A stretch of 64,000 nucleotides of DNA from Bacteroidales bacterium (GTDB taxonomy: Bacteria; Bacteroidota; Bacteroidia; Bacteroidales; JAUNSR01): positions 109,830-173,829 of the forward strand of contig JAUNSR010000001.1 of the NCBI GenBank assembly GCA_030539115.1. Direction: 5' to 3'. Below, piece after piece: positions 1-11,600 of this stretch. How positions within the stretch are numbered: position 1 is the first letter of the stretch; the number at the start of each line of letters is the position of its first letter. The notes below the pieces were generated by a model, which saw only the letters and a program-made list of their open reading frames with translations, was not told the DNA's origin and did no database searches. A program made the position numbers and the translations under genes.

Positions 1-283
1 ATGTAAATCTCAAACCGGCAGCGACATTATTTGCAAAAAAATAGCCGAAGAACGGTGTTACCTTACAAGTATACCCCTCGGTTGTCATATTCTTTAGGAC
101 CAAAAACTTATAGTTGTCATCCTGATGCTCAGTATATGAAAAAGTTGCTCCTGAAAGCCACTGACCTTTTGGTATAAATGTCTGTTTCATTATACCCCTA
201 TCAAAACCGCGGTTTGTATCGCTTTGAGCGACACAAACCACAGCCATGAAAGATAATATTATACTAATAAAAATATTTTTCAT
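1..283 (-). CDS. Outer-membrane barrel-like protein, N-terminal part only
   Basis: The reading frame starts at ATG 283-281 and runs off the left edge of the window. About 94 residues are visible. They begin with a signal peptide (positive MKN, a hydrophobic stretch, then a likely cleavage after VCVAQS) and continue with alternating polar and aromatic residues and glycines (GQWLSGATFSYTEH, FFGYFFANNVAAGLRF), which is typical of small Bacteroidetes outer-membrane beta-barrels. Its start codon overlaps the stop of the upstream lipoprotein gene (TAATG), so the two are almost certainly co-transcribed and translationally coupled. A role as membrane anchor or partner of the DUF4493 lipoproteins is inference from position only. 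The C-terminal part is outside the window, so the family cannot be named. Confidence 0.7.
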   Translation of the reverse strand, partial: MKNIFISIILSFMAVVCVAQSDTNRGFDRGIMKQTFIPKGQWLSGATFSYTEHQDDNYKFLVLKNMTTEGYTCKVTPFFGYFFANNVAAGLRFT

Positions 284-1926
284 TAAAAATACGATAATGT
301 GAATTCATCAACATACAGCACACTTCCCGAACCAACTTGTCCTACCACTTTGCTTCTCTCAAAATCTCCTCCATAATGACTTGAGGTAGAGACTATGGTT
401 ATTTTTGCAGGTTTTGCTGTAAGATTTGTATAATTTATGTCAATATCAAATTTCTTGTATGAACTTGTAGTCTCTTTACCTACAAATTCACCAAATGCTA
501 TCTCATTACCTGAGGCATCCCAAAGTTTGATATATATATTACATTCATCGGTTGTAAGATTTCCCGGTTTTGTACCATAACTTATAGCAGCAGGTTTGTA
601 GTCATAATATCCTGAAAGTTTTATAGGGCGAGCTCCGGAATATGCCCTTCCAAAACTAACGCTGGCAGAAGGATTTGTCATATTGGTTGCATACGAGCCA
701 ATAAACAAATTGCCTGCCGCAGCTCCTACAAGAGTAATACCGGTTAATGTTGTAAGCCTTGCCGCTTTACCCCTAACCACATTATCCTCAACATATACAG
801 TATTTGCATTATTTCCTCCTGCAAGAATAGATGTAATGCCGGTGTTGCCTGATGCCCAATAAGAATCAGAGGCTGCAGAGTTTGCAAAATAGTTTTTGCC
901 ATTTACCGACCAAGTATCGAAGTTCAGATTTGGAATCTCTTCATAAGATTCTGTTTTGAATGTCATATACTCGCTTATTCTCTCACCAATCATCAACCGA
1001 ACCTCATATGATGTTGCAAAATCAAGCTCTCCTGTCTTTACAGAATAGTTGTTACCGGATTTCTGCGCTAAAATTGAAGTCCATTGAGAGGAACCGGATT
1101 TTCTAACCTGAAAATAAGCATTCTCTGTCTCGGCCTCAGCTGCCGAGCCATAAAGATATGCAAATTTACCCCAAGCATTCACGCTTGTCATAGATAAATT
1201 CGGATCGGTAGCTACCTCAGGTTCAACAGGGACTGTAATTGTTACATTAAACTGATTTAAAGACGGATCAAATGTTATGTCAAAATCGCCTCCACCTGTT
1301 GATGAGACATCATAATTAAGTTTATAATGGTGACGGGCGGTAACATTTGTTATTGGCGTATTCAATGTAAAACTTTTTCCATCATTGTTGACCATTGCCA
1401 GTGAGGCATTTAAATCAACAACCGGGTAAAATCCAGAACGAGTTTCTGATATATTGAAAACAAGGCTCTTTTCAGCTCCGGTTACGATACAGTCTAAACT
1501 TTTGAAATATTTCTTTAGATTGTCGCTGTATTTTACCGACACCTTGACATTTGATATTTTGCATTCAATCTGGATGGGCTTTATTACATTTTTCTCTACT
1601 GCAACTGTTGTTTCCCCTTCATAATATGGAGAATCAAAAGACACATCCGAGACGTTCTTTGTTGAAGAATATGCATAAACCCTATATGTCCCGACACCTA
1701 AAAGAATATTATCTTTTATCGTTGTATAATCATCATTTTGATAAGCTATCTGATTGGCTGAATTAAATATTTTCAGACCTATCTGCTCTGTGGTTGAAGC
1801 CTTTGTAATTGTATTGCCATTTGTTATTACATCAAGTTTTAGATAGCCCATTTCAGGCATCTCATCCTCCTGACAAGAGACAAAAAGCAAAATAAACAGA
1901 GAGAAAATTATATGTTTAAGTTTCAT
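283..1926 (-). CDS. DUF4493 lipoprotein with C-terminal PCMD-like domain
   Basis: A 547-residue lipoprotein: hydrophobic signal followed by a lipobox ending FVSC at about residue 18, so it is expected to be lipidated and surface or periplasm exposed. Residues about 27-210 match the DUF4493 pattern: a GYLKLDV start, a tyrosine-rich middle strand, the hallmark SPYYEGE motif (about residue 100) and a later conserved cysteine strand (IECKISNVKVSV). Residues about 330-547 begin NLNFDTWS and look like the putative carbohydrate-metabolism (PCMD) jelly-roll seen at the end of similar Bacteroides lipoproteins. It is third in an operon of DUF4493 genes and overlaps the next gene by one base. The fold resembles fimbrillin-like surface proteins, but the ligand is unknown. 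The family call is from recalled motifs, not a search. Confidence 0.8.
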   Translation of the reverse strand: MKLKHIIFSLFILLFVSCQEDEMPEMGYLKLDVITNGNTITKASTTEQIGLKIFNSANQIAYQNDDYTTIKDNILLGVGTYRVYAYSSTKNVSDVSFDSPYYEGETTVAVEKNVIKPIQIECKISNVKVSVKYSDNLKKYFKSLDCIVTGAEKSLVFNISETRSGFYPVVDLNASLAMVNNDGKSFTLNTPITNVTARHHYKLNYDVSSTGGGDFDITFDPSLNQFNVTITVPVEPEVATDPNLSMTSVNAWGKFAYLYGSAAEAETENAYFQVRKSGSSQWTSILAQKSGNNYSVKTGELDFATSYEVRLMIGERISEYMTFKTESYEEIPNLNFDTWSVNGKNYFANSAASDSYWASGNTGITSILAGGNNANTVYVEDNVVRGKAARLTTLTGITLVGAAAGNLFIGSYATNMTNPSASVSFGRAYSGARPIKLSGYYDYKPAAISYGTKPGNLTTDECNIYIKLWDASGNEIAFGEFVGKETTSSYKKFDIDINYTNLTAKPAKITIVSTSSHYGGDFERSKVVGQVGSGSVLYVDEFTLSYF

Positions 1927-2058
1927 CTTTAAATTATTTTTATGTTTTGAAAATCAAGCTGTTTTCAAATAATAACAATAGTTTTTTTTCACGAATCAGT
2001 CTATTGAAATCATTTCATTAAAAAAGCCGCTTATTCTCACTATATGTTTTTTCTCTTT

Positions 2059-3363
2059 TTAATTGATAACATTGACATATAAAGTATCTTTCACCTGTGG
2101 ATTTGTACCATCGGATACAGTTATCTTAAATGTATTCTGTGAAACACCATACAACTTAAGCAATGACATAAATGATGTTACATCAAACAAATAAGAGGTT
2201 TTGCCAAGTATAGGGTCGTTTGCGTCAATCAATCCAATACCACCACCTGACTCCAAAGAATTGCTTAATATAGGCAGCAAATTTCCCGGATTTGCAATAT
2301 CAAAAGGATCTGCCAAGCCAAAGCCCGCCAAAGTGCCCATAAATCCGGCATTGTCGGAACCAATCTCAACAATCAGATTCTTAATTCCGTTAGGAGCAGA
2401 AATTGAAACCTGAACTGTTGGAGATGTCGTATCGCTCAATTTCAGATTATAGGTGTTCTGTACCATTGTAATTACAGGAGCGCTGCCCGGTTGATCGCCG
2501 CCTCCTTCATCACCGCCGCCACTATTGCCGCCATTGATATTATCGACAGGTATTTCAATAACTTCACCGGTTTCATTCATGGTAAGATCAACGGTTACAC
2601 CAATTGTTATTCCCGTCTCTGTATCGACACCCGGAGTACCACCTCCAAGCACCTTGTCAAGAGTTATATTAAAGAAATCTCCACTTGCTATGAAACCATT
2701 GTCGATATCCTCGCTTTTATTGATTACATAACTTTTCTGAATATTGAGATTCGTTTCCTTATTGGTAACTTTAACTGTTATATTAAAACTCTTGGCATCC
2801 GCCCCAACCTTAAAATAAGCAGGTGTTTGTTCATCTTTATTGAATATTATCACACCCGCTCCATTTGTTACAGTAATCGAATAGTCATCTTTAAATGTAG
2901 AAAGAAAATCGCTTGTAAGATTAAAATCCACCTTGAAGTATTTTAATTTACATACAGTCTTAACCTCAGTTCTCTTGCCTGTGGCTATTGAGAAGTTTGT
3001 AGTTCCCTCATAATATGGCTCTCTCGATGCCTCAAGATAAGTACCTTTATAAGCCTTTACGATATATTCTCCCGGAGAGAGCTGAATTGGAGATTCCTCC
3101 TTCATGGCTGAATATGTTTCATAGCTAAAAACTATTTCATTTGTGGAGACACTTCTAATCTCTACGGGAAATTCATTAATATCTACGCTCTCAGCCTTTG
3201 TTTCTCCCCACTCTTGGGCAGAGCTAAGCTCAAGTTTCAACGATCCTTTTTCCTTGCTTTCATTTGGTGTCAAGCTTCCCGAAAGTTCATTTTTCATTTC
3301 ACATGATGTGAAACTAAAAATGACTGACAATAAAAATAATGTGACAGAATTTATATATTTCAT
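2059..3363 (-). CDS. DUF4493 lipoprotein
   Basis: A 434-residue lipoprotein with signal peptide and lipobox (SFTSC, Cys about 21). Residues about 40-240 are a DUF4493 domain: KGSLKLEL start, the REPYYEGTT motif, and the CKLKYFKVDF strand that parallels the neighbouring paralogues. A low-complexity linker rich in glycine (GGNSGGGDEGGGD, about 280-292) then leads to a C-terminal beta-rich domain with DPFDIANPGN and an ending in an Ig-like strand (VKDTLYVNVIN). The linker suggests two independently folded modules presented away from the membrane. It is the second gene of the minus-strand operon, 37 bases after the stop of the first and 132 bases before the start of the next. Function unknown; a surface-adhesion or glycan-related role is only inference. 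Confidence 0.8.
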   Translation of the reverse strand: MKYINSVTLFLLSVIFSFTSCEMKNELSGSLTPNESKEKGSLKLELSSAQEWGETKAESVDINEFPVEIRSVSTNEIVFSYETYSAMKEESPIQLSPGEYIVKAYKGTYLEASREPYYEGTTNFSIATGKRTEVKTVCKLKYFKVDFNLTSDFLSTFKDDYSITVTNGAGVIIFNKDEQTPAYFKVGADAKSFNITVKVTNKETNLNIQKSYVINKSEDIDNGFIASGDFFNITLDKVLGGGTPGVDTETGITIGVTVDLTMNETGEVIEIPVDNINGGNSGGGDEGGGDQPGSAPVITMVQNTYNLKLSDTTSPTVQVSISAPNGIKNLIVEIGSDNAGFMGTLAGFGLADPFDIANPGNLLPILSNSLESGGGIGLIDANDPILGKTSYLFDVTSFMSLLKLYGVSQNTFKITVSDGTNPQVKDTLYVNVIN

Positions 3364-3400
3364 AATTATATTCTTTATTTATTGAAATCAATCCTTATGA

Positions 3401-4198
3401 TTATTCCGGCAAATATTCGTCCGGAATTGTAATATTGATATCCTCATCAACAGTATTGCTGTTGACAGTGATCGTGATTCCACTTATTGCACCACCAACG
3501 ACATCTGTAACATTTGGCTTAAGTGTTATTGTAAGAAAATCTCTTGCTTTAATACTTAATTGTGCAGTTACAGGAGTTAGAAGATTGCCCAACTTATCTG
3601 TTAGAATAATTGATAAATTAAGGTTTTCAGAAGTTTTACCGGCTTTTAAATATAAGTCTTTTGAAAAATCAGACATATTCATTCTAAAGGCAGTGGTCAA
3701 TGATGATGTCTTAAAATCAACAGCACAGTCATTAAAATAGGTTGAAAAATCGTCTGTATACATCACGTTAACCTTAACATTGGCAGGAACACAAGTGAAA
3801 CCAATCTGCTTGGTTTCTGCATTTGCAAGTGTAAAATCCTGTGAACCTTCAACATATAGCTTATCATAGCCCGCACCTACATTATCGCCGTAATATGCCT
3901 TTATCGTATATGACCCCGCATCCAAATCATTCAACAACGGCATATCTCCATAAACAAATGTCTTTACAACATTCACACCCTTTAATAATTGTACAGTATA
4001 ATTATTAATGTTTTGATATAGACTCTGGTCAATACTCTTTGTTGTCTCTTTAAATGTCACATCAGTTCTCAAATCAAGCATAAACTTGCCTTGTCCGTAA
4101 TTTGCTTCGTCTATCTCTTGTTGGCATCCTGTCAATGAATAACAAAAGATTCCACAGGCGACAAACAGCTTAATCAACGTAGTACTAATTCTTATCAT
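3401..4198 (-). CDS. DUF4493 lipoprotein, short form
   Basis: A 265-residue lipoprotein (signal peptide, lipobox SLTGC at about residue 25) consisting of little more than one DUF4493 domain: GKFMLDL start, KLYVEGSQDF in place of the PYYEG motif, and FTCVPANVKVNVMY aligned with the cysteine strand of the two downstream paralogues. The C-terminus ends in TITVNSNTVDEDINITIP, an Ig-like strand pattern with no extra domain. It is the first gene of the operon, so transcription probably starts in the gap to its right (4199-5042). The graded architecture across the three genes (domain alone, domain plus linker module, domain plus PCMD) suggests duplication followed by fusion to different C-terminal modules. 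Confidence 0.78.
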   Translation of the reverse strand: MIRISTTLIKLFVACGIFCYSLTGCQQEIDEANYGQGKFMLDLRTDVTFKETTKSIDQSLYQNINNYTVQLLKGVNVVKTFVYGDMPLLNDLDAGSYTIKAYYGDNVGAGYDKLYVEGSQDFTLANAETKQIGFTCVPANVKVNVMYTDDFSTYFNDCAVDFKTSSLTTAFRMNMSDFSKDLYLKAGKTSENLNLSIILTDKLGNLLTPVTAQLSIKARDFLTITLKPNVTDVVGGAISGITITVNSNTVDEDINITIPDEYLPE

Positions 4199-5042
4199 TT
4201 CTTATTATTAAATTGTTAATACTTTTTCAACCCTAACACAATTTTGGAATATATCTAAATAAACGTAAAAATCATGGTGCAATATTACTAATTTTGATTT
4301 ATCCCCAAAAAAAATTTTAACTAATTTAATAGTTTAGTCGACCTTATGACCAACATTTATCCATAAATGAACATTTACAAAATTGCTCAAAGCACAATTG
4401 TTTGTTGTAAATTATTTATTTGATACTCACCTTTATACAAAACGAATAGTATATTTTAACAAAAATAACAGATACAAATTGAAATAAATTCAGTCCATTT
4501 TTAAATAACTTTTTCAACTCCGCTCTAATCGAGACTATTCTGCGTTTTTTTCTCGGCTATAAAAAGTCGTTGAACTTATAAATTCCGAATATTATTTGTA
4601 ATCCATACATTCTATAAATTTCACCCGTATAAATATTAACTATTTTTTACACATAAATATTTTTTTTTTGATAATAGCGATACCGGATCAACTTAAATCA
4701 TTGTTAGTTTTTTTTTTTTAATTTTTGGATTTTTTTATTTGGATTTTCATATTTAATGAGATATTGTTTAAGCCAACTATTTTACTTAAGTATTTTATAT
4801 CAAACAATTAATTATTTCATTAAAAATATTTAAGTATATTAAAAAAATTGACGGTCGAAATTTTTTTTTCGACGGTCAAAACAAAAGAATCCAAGAATAA
4901 TGCTATACATGGAAGAAAGTATTTTCAAAGCAAAATTTATAAAAGCTTAATCAAAAAGATGAATAATCATTAATTGGAGCGATATAATTAAGCATTATCA
5001 TTATTTTTGTTACTGTTACAAAAAAGATAATATATAGAAACT
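4199..5042. other. AT-rich divergent intergenic region
   Basis: This 844-bp gap separates the DUF4493 operon (minus) from ruvA (plus), so it must hold both promoters. It is extremely AT-rich with long T and A runs. A possible Bacteroidetes -7 box TATTTTTG lies at 5002-5009 ahead of ruvA, but no well-spaced -33 TTG accompanies it. No protein-coding frame is convincing. The only ordered structure is a 21-bp direct repeat at 4850-4883, listed separately. Confidence 0.6.
4850..4883. repeat. GACGGTC motif, two copies 21 bp apart
   Basis: GACGGTCGAAA begins at 4850 and GACGGTCAAAA at 4871, exactly 21 bp later, separated by a T run. The same core, extended to GACGGTCAAAATTTGA, recurs in two other large AT-rich gaps of this window (around 28399-28464 and 55558-55642). 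That recurrence is why it is listed rather than dismissed as chance. Confidence 0.55.
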
Positions 5043-5624
5043 ATGATAGAATATATAAAGGGGGAGGTAACAGAGCTTACACCAACTTCGGCAGTGATAG
5101 AATGCAATGGTGTTGGCTATTTGCTGAACATATCCTTAAACAGCTTTTCCGCTCTTTCTGTTGGCAAAGGCTCAAAACTATTTGCCTATGAGGTGATAAG
5201 AGAGGATTCTCAAACACTTTTCGGTTTTACTGAAAGACAGGAAAGAGAGCTTTTTCTTCTTCTGATTTCAGTTTCCGGTGTAGGGCCAAATACGGCAAGA
5301 ATGATTTTATCCTCATTTTCTGTGGCAGAGCTTGAGGGAGTGATTTCTTCGGGCAACGACAAATTGCTTAAAAATGTAAAGGGAATTGGCGCAAAAACAG
5401 CACAAAGAATAATTGTTGACCTTAAAGATAAAATAAAACCGGGTAGTGTTACGTTAAATACAACAGCAGCCATTAATCAGGAGGTTTCAGAGGAGGCCCT
5501 GTCTGCTCTTGTTATGTTAGGGTTTCCACAAAATGTTTCTCAGAAGTGCGTAAACAAGATTTTATCAGACAATCCTTCCTGCAAAGTAGAAGAGGTAATA
5601 AAAGCTGCGTTGAAAATGTTGTAA
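5043..5624 (+). CDS. ruvA: Holliday junction branch migration protein RuvA
   Basis: A 193-residue protein of normal RuvA length. RuvA tetramers bind Holliday junctions and dock the RuvB ATPase for branch migration during recombination and repair. The N-terminal OB-fold domain ([12 protein letters not shown] ... GVGYLLNIS) covers about 1-65. Two helix-hairpin-helix motifs follow, [10 protein letters not shown] (about 78-87) and [12 protein letters not shown] (about 110-121), and the flexible C-terminal domain that contacts RuvB ends the protein (SALVMLGF, about 157-164). The start gives the canonical N-terminus. The gene is followed after only 6 bases by sprA, an arrangement I recall from other Bacteroidetes. 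Confidence 0.97.
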   Translation: MIEYIKGEVTELTPTSAVIECNGVGYLLNISLNSFSALSVGKGSKLFAYEVIREDSQTLFGFTERQERELFLLLISVSGVGPNTARMILSSFSVAELEGVISSGNDKLLKNVKGIGAKTAQRIIVDLKDKIKPGSVTLNTTAAINQEVSEEALSALVMLGFPQNVSQKCVNKILSDNPSCKVEEVIKAALKML

Positions 5625-5630
5625 CATTCA

Positions 5631-8600
5631 ATGCATAAAAAAGGAAAATATTTAAAATACTTAGTTATAACAGCGCTCGGCGGGATAGGCATCTGTTCTG
5701 CCTTTGCTGTTTCTGCCGGTCTCTACTCCCGTTCTTTATCTATCAGCACATCTCTTGATAATGATTCCTCTGTCATAAAAAATGACTCTTCGAAGATTAA
5801 ATTTCCAGTTAAAAAGACTCAGATTCAAAGCATTGATGAACTACAGTCGGAATCTGCCATTGACTTGAAAGATCCTACCAATGTAAAAGGTAAGATTGAA
5901 TATGATGAGAAGAGCGACACATATATATACAAGACCAAAATTGGTGACAATGTAATAAGCACTCCTTTTTCAATGACAAGAGAGGAGTATGAAGATTATA
6001 CCGAAAGGAATCTGAGAAAATCATATTTCAATAAAAAAAATGCAGAATTGATACAGAGCGGCTCAAAAAATGAGTTTAGCTTTCTTGATCTTAATTTCGG
6101 GGTGGGAGGTGCAGAAAAAATCTTCGGTCCGGGAGGAGTGCAAATTAAAACACAAGGAAGTGCTGAAATTTCATTCGGCATTAAACAGAATAAAATTGAC
6201 AATCCTTCGCTGCCTGCAAAATCAAGGAACAAACTCTATTTTGACTTTGATGAAAAGGTGCAGGTTAATGTGGATGCCAAAGTTGGCGACAAGCTGAATT
6301 TTGGCATGAACTACAACACAGACGCCACATTTGATTTTGATTCAAAGAAATTGAAACTTGCATATCAGGGAAAAGAGGATGAGATTATCAAAAATCTTGA
6401 GGCAGGTAATGTAAGCATGACAACCGGAAGCTCTCTTATAAGAGGAGGAGCCTCTCTTTTTGGCATGAAAACAGCTCTTCAATTTGGCAAACTGAATATC
6501 ACTGCATTGCTTGCCCAACAGGAGTCTACGACTCAGACAGTTAACTCCAAAGGAGGTGCACAGACAAGGGAGTTTGAATTTACTGCAGATGAGTATGATG
6601 AAGACCGACATTTCTTTCTTGCTCATTATTTCAGAGATAATTATGACAAATTCATCTCAAAGCTTCCATATATTTCCTCAGGCGTTGAGATCTCCAGAAT
6701 TGAGGTTTGGGTTACGAATAAAAAAGGCAATTATGAACAGGCAAGAAATATTGTCGCCTTTATGGACCTTGGCGAGTCTAAGAATATAAGCAACAATTAC
6801 TGGGTTGCCTCTTCTTCGGTTTTAAACCCGTCAAATGATGGCAATACACTATATAAAACTATTGTAAATGAATATCCTGATGCAAGAAACATAAATCTTG
6901 TAACTCAGGCTCTTTCTCCTTTGTCATCGTTCAACATTGAGGGAGGAAGTGACTATGAAAAAATCGAAAGTGCACGTAAACTCGATGTAAATGAATATAT
7001 ACTAAATTCAAAATTGGGATATATATCATTAAAAAGCAAACTCAATTCTGATGAAGTATTGGCAGTGGCTTTCGAATACACCTTAAACGGCAAAGTTTAT
7101 CAAGTCGGAGAATTTTCAACGAACCAGGAAAATTCAAACAACACTTTATATCTAAAGCTCCTTAAGGGAACAACAGTAAATCCACATCTGCCAATGTGGG
7201 ACTTGATGATGAAGAATGTATATGCATTGAATGCCTTTCAAATTGAGAAAGACAAGTTCAGACTAAACATTCAATATATGAGCGATACCACAGGGGTATA
7301 TCTGAATTACATCAATGCAGGCAGGATAAGCGGTGAAATGCTTTTAAGAGTGATGAATATGGACCGTCTTGATGCCAATAATGAGACAAATCCCGACACA
7401 TATTTTGATTATGTGGATGGTTATACCGTATTGCCATCTATGGGAAGAGTGATTTTCCCTTGCACAGAACCATTCGGCTCATATCTTGCATCAAAAATCG
7501 GAGACAAGGTTATTGCCGACAAATATTGCTATTACGAACTGTATGATTCCACTTTAACTGTTGCAAGACAAAAAGCTGAAAAGAATAAATTTAGGGTAAA
7601 AGGTGAATATAAATCATCTTCCGGCGCTGAGATAAACCTAAACTCGATGAATGTGCCAAGAGGTTCTGTGAAAGTTACCGCAAACGGACTTTTACTGACA
7701 GAAAATTCCGACTATACGGTTGATTATACCATGGGTATAGTCATGATAATTAATTCAAGCATTCTTGAATCGGGTGCAAATATCAGCGCTACGTGTGAGA
7801 ACCAATCGAATTTCAGCACCCAAAGAAAGACAATGTACGGTCTGGATATGCAATACGCCTATTCCAAAAATTTCCAGTTTGGCGCAACAATGGTTCACCT
7901 CTCGGAAAAGCCTCTTACTCAAAAGGTAAATATGGATGAGATACCGATCAACAACACAATCTATGGCTTTAATGCTTCTTACAAAGGTGAAAGCATGTGG
8001 ATTACAAATATGGTGGGCAAAATTCCTTGGGTTAACGCTACTGCTCCCTCGACATATAATATTACTGCTGAATATGCTCAGCTTGTGCCGGGTCATTCAT
8101 CAACAATAAAAGAGAATGGAGAGGTTTATCTTGACGATTTTGAATCGTCTCAACTTGGCTATGACATAAGGACTCCATATTCATGGCAGATGTCCTCCAC
8201 TCCTTACGACCCGAGTGCCGATGCTTTATTTCCTGAGGCGGCATATTCGAATGACATAAGATACGGCATGAACAGGGCCCTTTTAAACTGGTATTATATC
8301 GACAGGCTTTTCACTCAGAAAAGCTCATCCTTAACTCCTTCGCATATAAAAAAAGATTCCGAACAGTTGTCTAATCATTATGTCAGAGAGGTTAATTACA
8401 GCGAAATATACCCAAACAAAGAGCTTGGATACGGTGAATCGGGAATTCTTACAATTCTCAACATGTCTTATTATCCCAATGAAAGAGGCGCATACAACCT
8501 CGATGTGGATGGAATGGATGAAAACGGCAATCTTCTTAATCCGGAAATGCGCTGGGGAGGAATGATGCGAAAGCTTGAAACCACTGATTTTGAGACAGCA

Positions 8601-11600
8601 AACATAGAATATATTCAGTTTTGGCTGATGGACCCTTTTATTTACGACTCAACCGAAGTAAAGGGCGGTGACTTGTATTTCAATCTCGGAGAAATCTCCG
8701 AAGATATCTTAAAAGATGGCATGAAATCGTTTGAAAACGGATTGCCGGTTGACAATGACACAACATATATTTCTAAAACCGTTTGGGGTCGTGTCTCAAA
8801 AAAGGCATCAACCGTATATGCCTTTGACAATACCGCCGGTGCAAGAAAGAAACAGGATGTAGGATTTGACGGTTTGATAAATGATGAGGAATTTTTCTAT
8901 CCTACTTATGCTAATTATGTAGAAAGAGTACTTACAAAATTGTCGCCTTCGGCTATAGAAAAGTTAAAGGTTGATAAGTTTTCACCTTTAAATGACCCTG
9001 CGGGTGACAACTATCATTATTACAGAGGAACAGACTATGACAATGATGAAGTTGGCATTCTTGAAAGATACAAGCATTATAATAGTGTTGAAGGGAATTC
9101 TACTGCCTCTGAAGATTCACCGGAAAAATATGATGTATCTTCTAAAACTGTTCCTGATGTCGAAGATATAAATCAGGATAATACATTAAATGAATATGAA
9201 CGTTATTTTCAATACAGAATATCCATTCGTCCTAAAGATATGCAGGTCGGGTCTAATTTTATTACTGATAAAAAAAGTGCAAAAGTGCGTTTGAGAAACG
9301 GCAAAGAGGAAACAATAAATTGGTATCAGTTTAAGGTGCCATTGTCTGATTATGAAAAGCAGGTTGGTTCTATAAGAGACTTCAAGACTATAAGGTTCAT
9401 TAGAATGTTTCTTACATCTTTTAATAAAGCAGTGCATCTTAGATTTGCATCTCTTGAATTGATGAGGGGCGATTGGAGAACCTATAGCGGAGATTTGACA
9501 AACAAAAACTCTGCTCCTATCTCCAAAGGCAGCATTGATGTTTCTGTTGTTAATATTGAAGAGAATGCAGGCCAGCTTCCTGTCAATTATGTTATGCCTC
9601 CCGGTGTGACAAGGGTGGTTGATCCCGGACAGTCTCAAATTACTCAGCTTAATGAGCAGGCTCTCTCTTTGAAAATAAACGATTTGTCTCCATCCGACTC
9701 AAGAGCCGTCTATAAAAAGACGAACTTTGATATGCGCAGGTTCAAACGGCTTCAGATGTTCGTGCATGCCGAGGCCCCTATTGACAATATCGACAATCTT
9801 AAGGATGATGAGCTTTGCGTGTTTATGAGAATCGGAAGTGATTACAGTGAAAATTATTATGAGTATGAGATTCCTCTTTCTTTGACTCAGGCAGCAAGTT
9901 ACAATAACAGCAGTCTTAGCGACAGAAAGGCCGTTTGGCCGGAAAGCAATATGTTTAATTTTCCGCTTTCTCTACTTACCGATCTTAAACTAAAAAGAAA
10001 TGCTGAAAAAAGGAAAAATTATTCAACTGTAAACTATACTACAAGATATTCTGTTTATGATCCCGATAATCAAAAAAACAGAGTGACAATCATTGGTAAT
10101 CCATCTCTTGCTGAGATTAAGACAATTATGATTGGCGTTAGAAATAAATCCAAAAATATTAAATCGGGAACCATTTGGGTTAATGAATTAAGACTGACTG
10201 ATTTTAATGAAAAAGGCGGATGGGCAGGAAGGGTAAATGCAAACCTTAATGTGAGTGATATTGCTTCAGTAAACTTTGGAGGTCAGGTTGAAACTGCTGG
10301 TTTTGGCAGTGTCGAACAGTCGATAAATGAGCGTAGACTTGATGATTACTATCAATATAATATTGCAGCTTCTGTAGAGATTGGAAAATTGCTTCCTCAA
10401 AAGGCTAAAATCTCCGCTCCTCTTTTCTATTCATATGCAAATGAAACCGTTAGCCCGGAATATGACCCATATAATCAGGATTTGCTTTTATCGGAATCGC
10501 TCGATAATGTATCGTCAAAGGCAGAAAGAGACTCTATTAAGAATCTTGCTCAGGAGGTGGCAACAGTTACAAGCTTCTCATTGGCTAATGTCAAGGTTAA
10601 TATTCAAAGCCAAAATCCTAAGCCTTGGGATCCGTCTAATTTCAACCTTGGATATGCTTTTACTAAAACAGATACTCATAACCCCACAACAGAGTATGAG
10701 AATCAAATTGATCAAAGAGGAAATTTTGGATATTCTTACAGCCCGTTTATAAAACCTTGGGCTCCATTTTCTTTTATTGAAAGCAAATCTGCTCATCTTA
10801 AATTCTTTAAAGAGTTTAGTATAAATCCTCTGCCTAATTCAATCTCTTTATATTCTGGAATGCGCCGAAACTATTTTGAGCAGCAGTTAAGAAGTATTGA
10901 ATTAAGCGCTGAGGGTAGTGAAAATAATATTCCGGTTTCTTTCAGCCGTAATTTTAACTGGGACAGACAGACTTCAATATCTTGGAGTTTGTTTAAGTCT
11001 TTGCGTTTTAACTTTTCTGCAGCAACAAATGCAAGAGTTGATGAGCCGAATGTACCGGTAAATAAAAGACTATTTCCGGATGAATACGAACAATGGAAAG
11101 ACAGCGTCCGCTCCAGCTTGCTTAAGCTTGGCACTCCGCTGAAGTATAATCAGAGTTTTGATGCCTCATATACTATTCCATTAAACAAAATGCCTTTGCT
11201 CGATTGGAGCTCTGCCACGTTAAACTACAATGCCGTTTATGGATGGGATAAAGGTGTATATATCGATGAGGAAACAAGTATTGGGAATTCTATAACAAAC
11301 CAAAGACAGGTTCAGGCAGACGTAAAGATTAACCTTGAGACATTATACAATAAATCGGCTTTTTTAAAGAATGCAAATCAAAAATTTGCTTCTAATAAAA
11401 GAGCTTCGACAAGCATGGCAAACGCTAAAAATAAAATTGCAAGAAAATATAACCAACGAATAATCTTAAAAAAAGATACAGTTGTTACCGTTAAGCATAA
11501 TCTAAATAATAAAAGAGTTATTGTAAGTGCCAAAGATTCTAAAAATAAGACTTATCCTGTAAAATATAAGGTAAAGGATAAGAATACAATAGTTATTACA

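Noticed and set aside
1946-1969. Small hairpin TTTGAAAA/TTTTCAAA between two DUF4493 genes
   Set aside because: Eight A/T-rich pairs within an operon, with no U tail; not strong enough to call a terminator.
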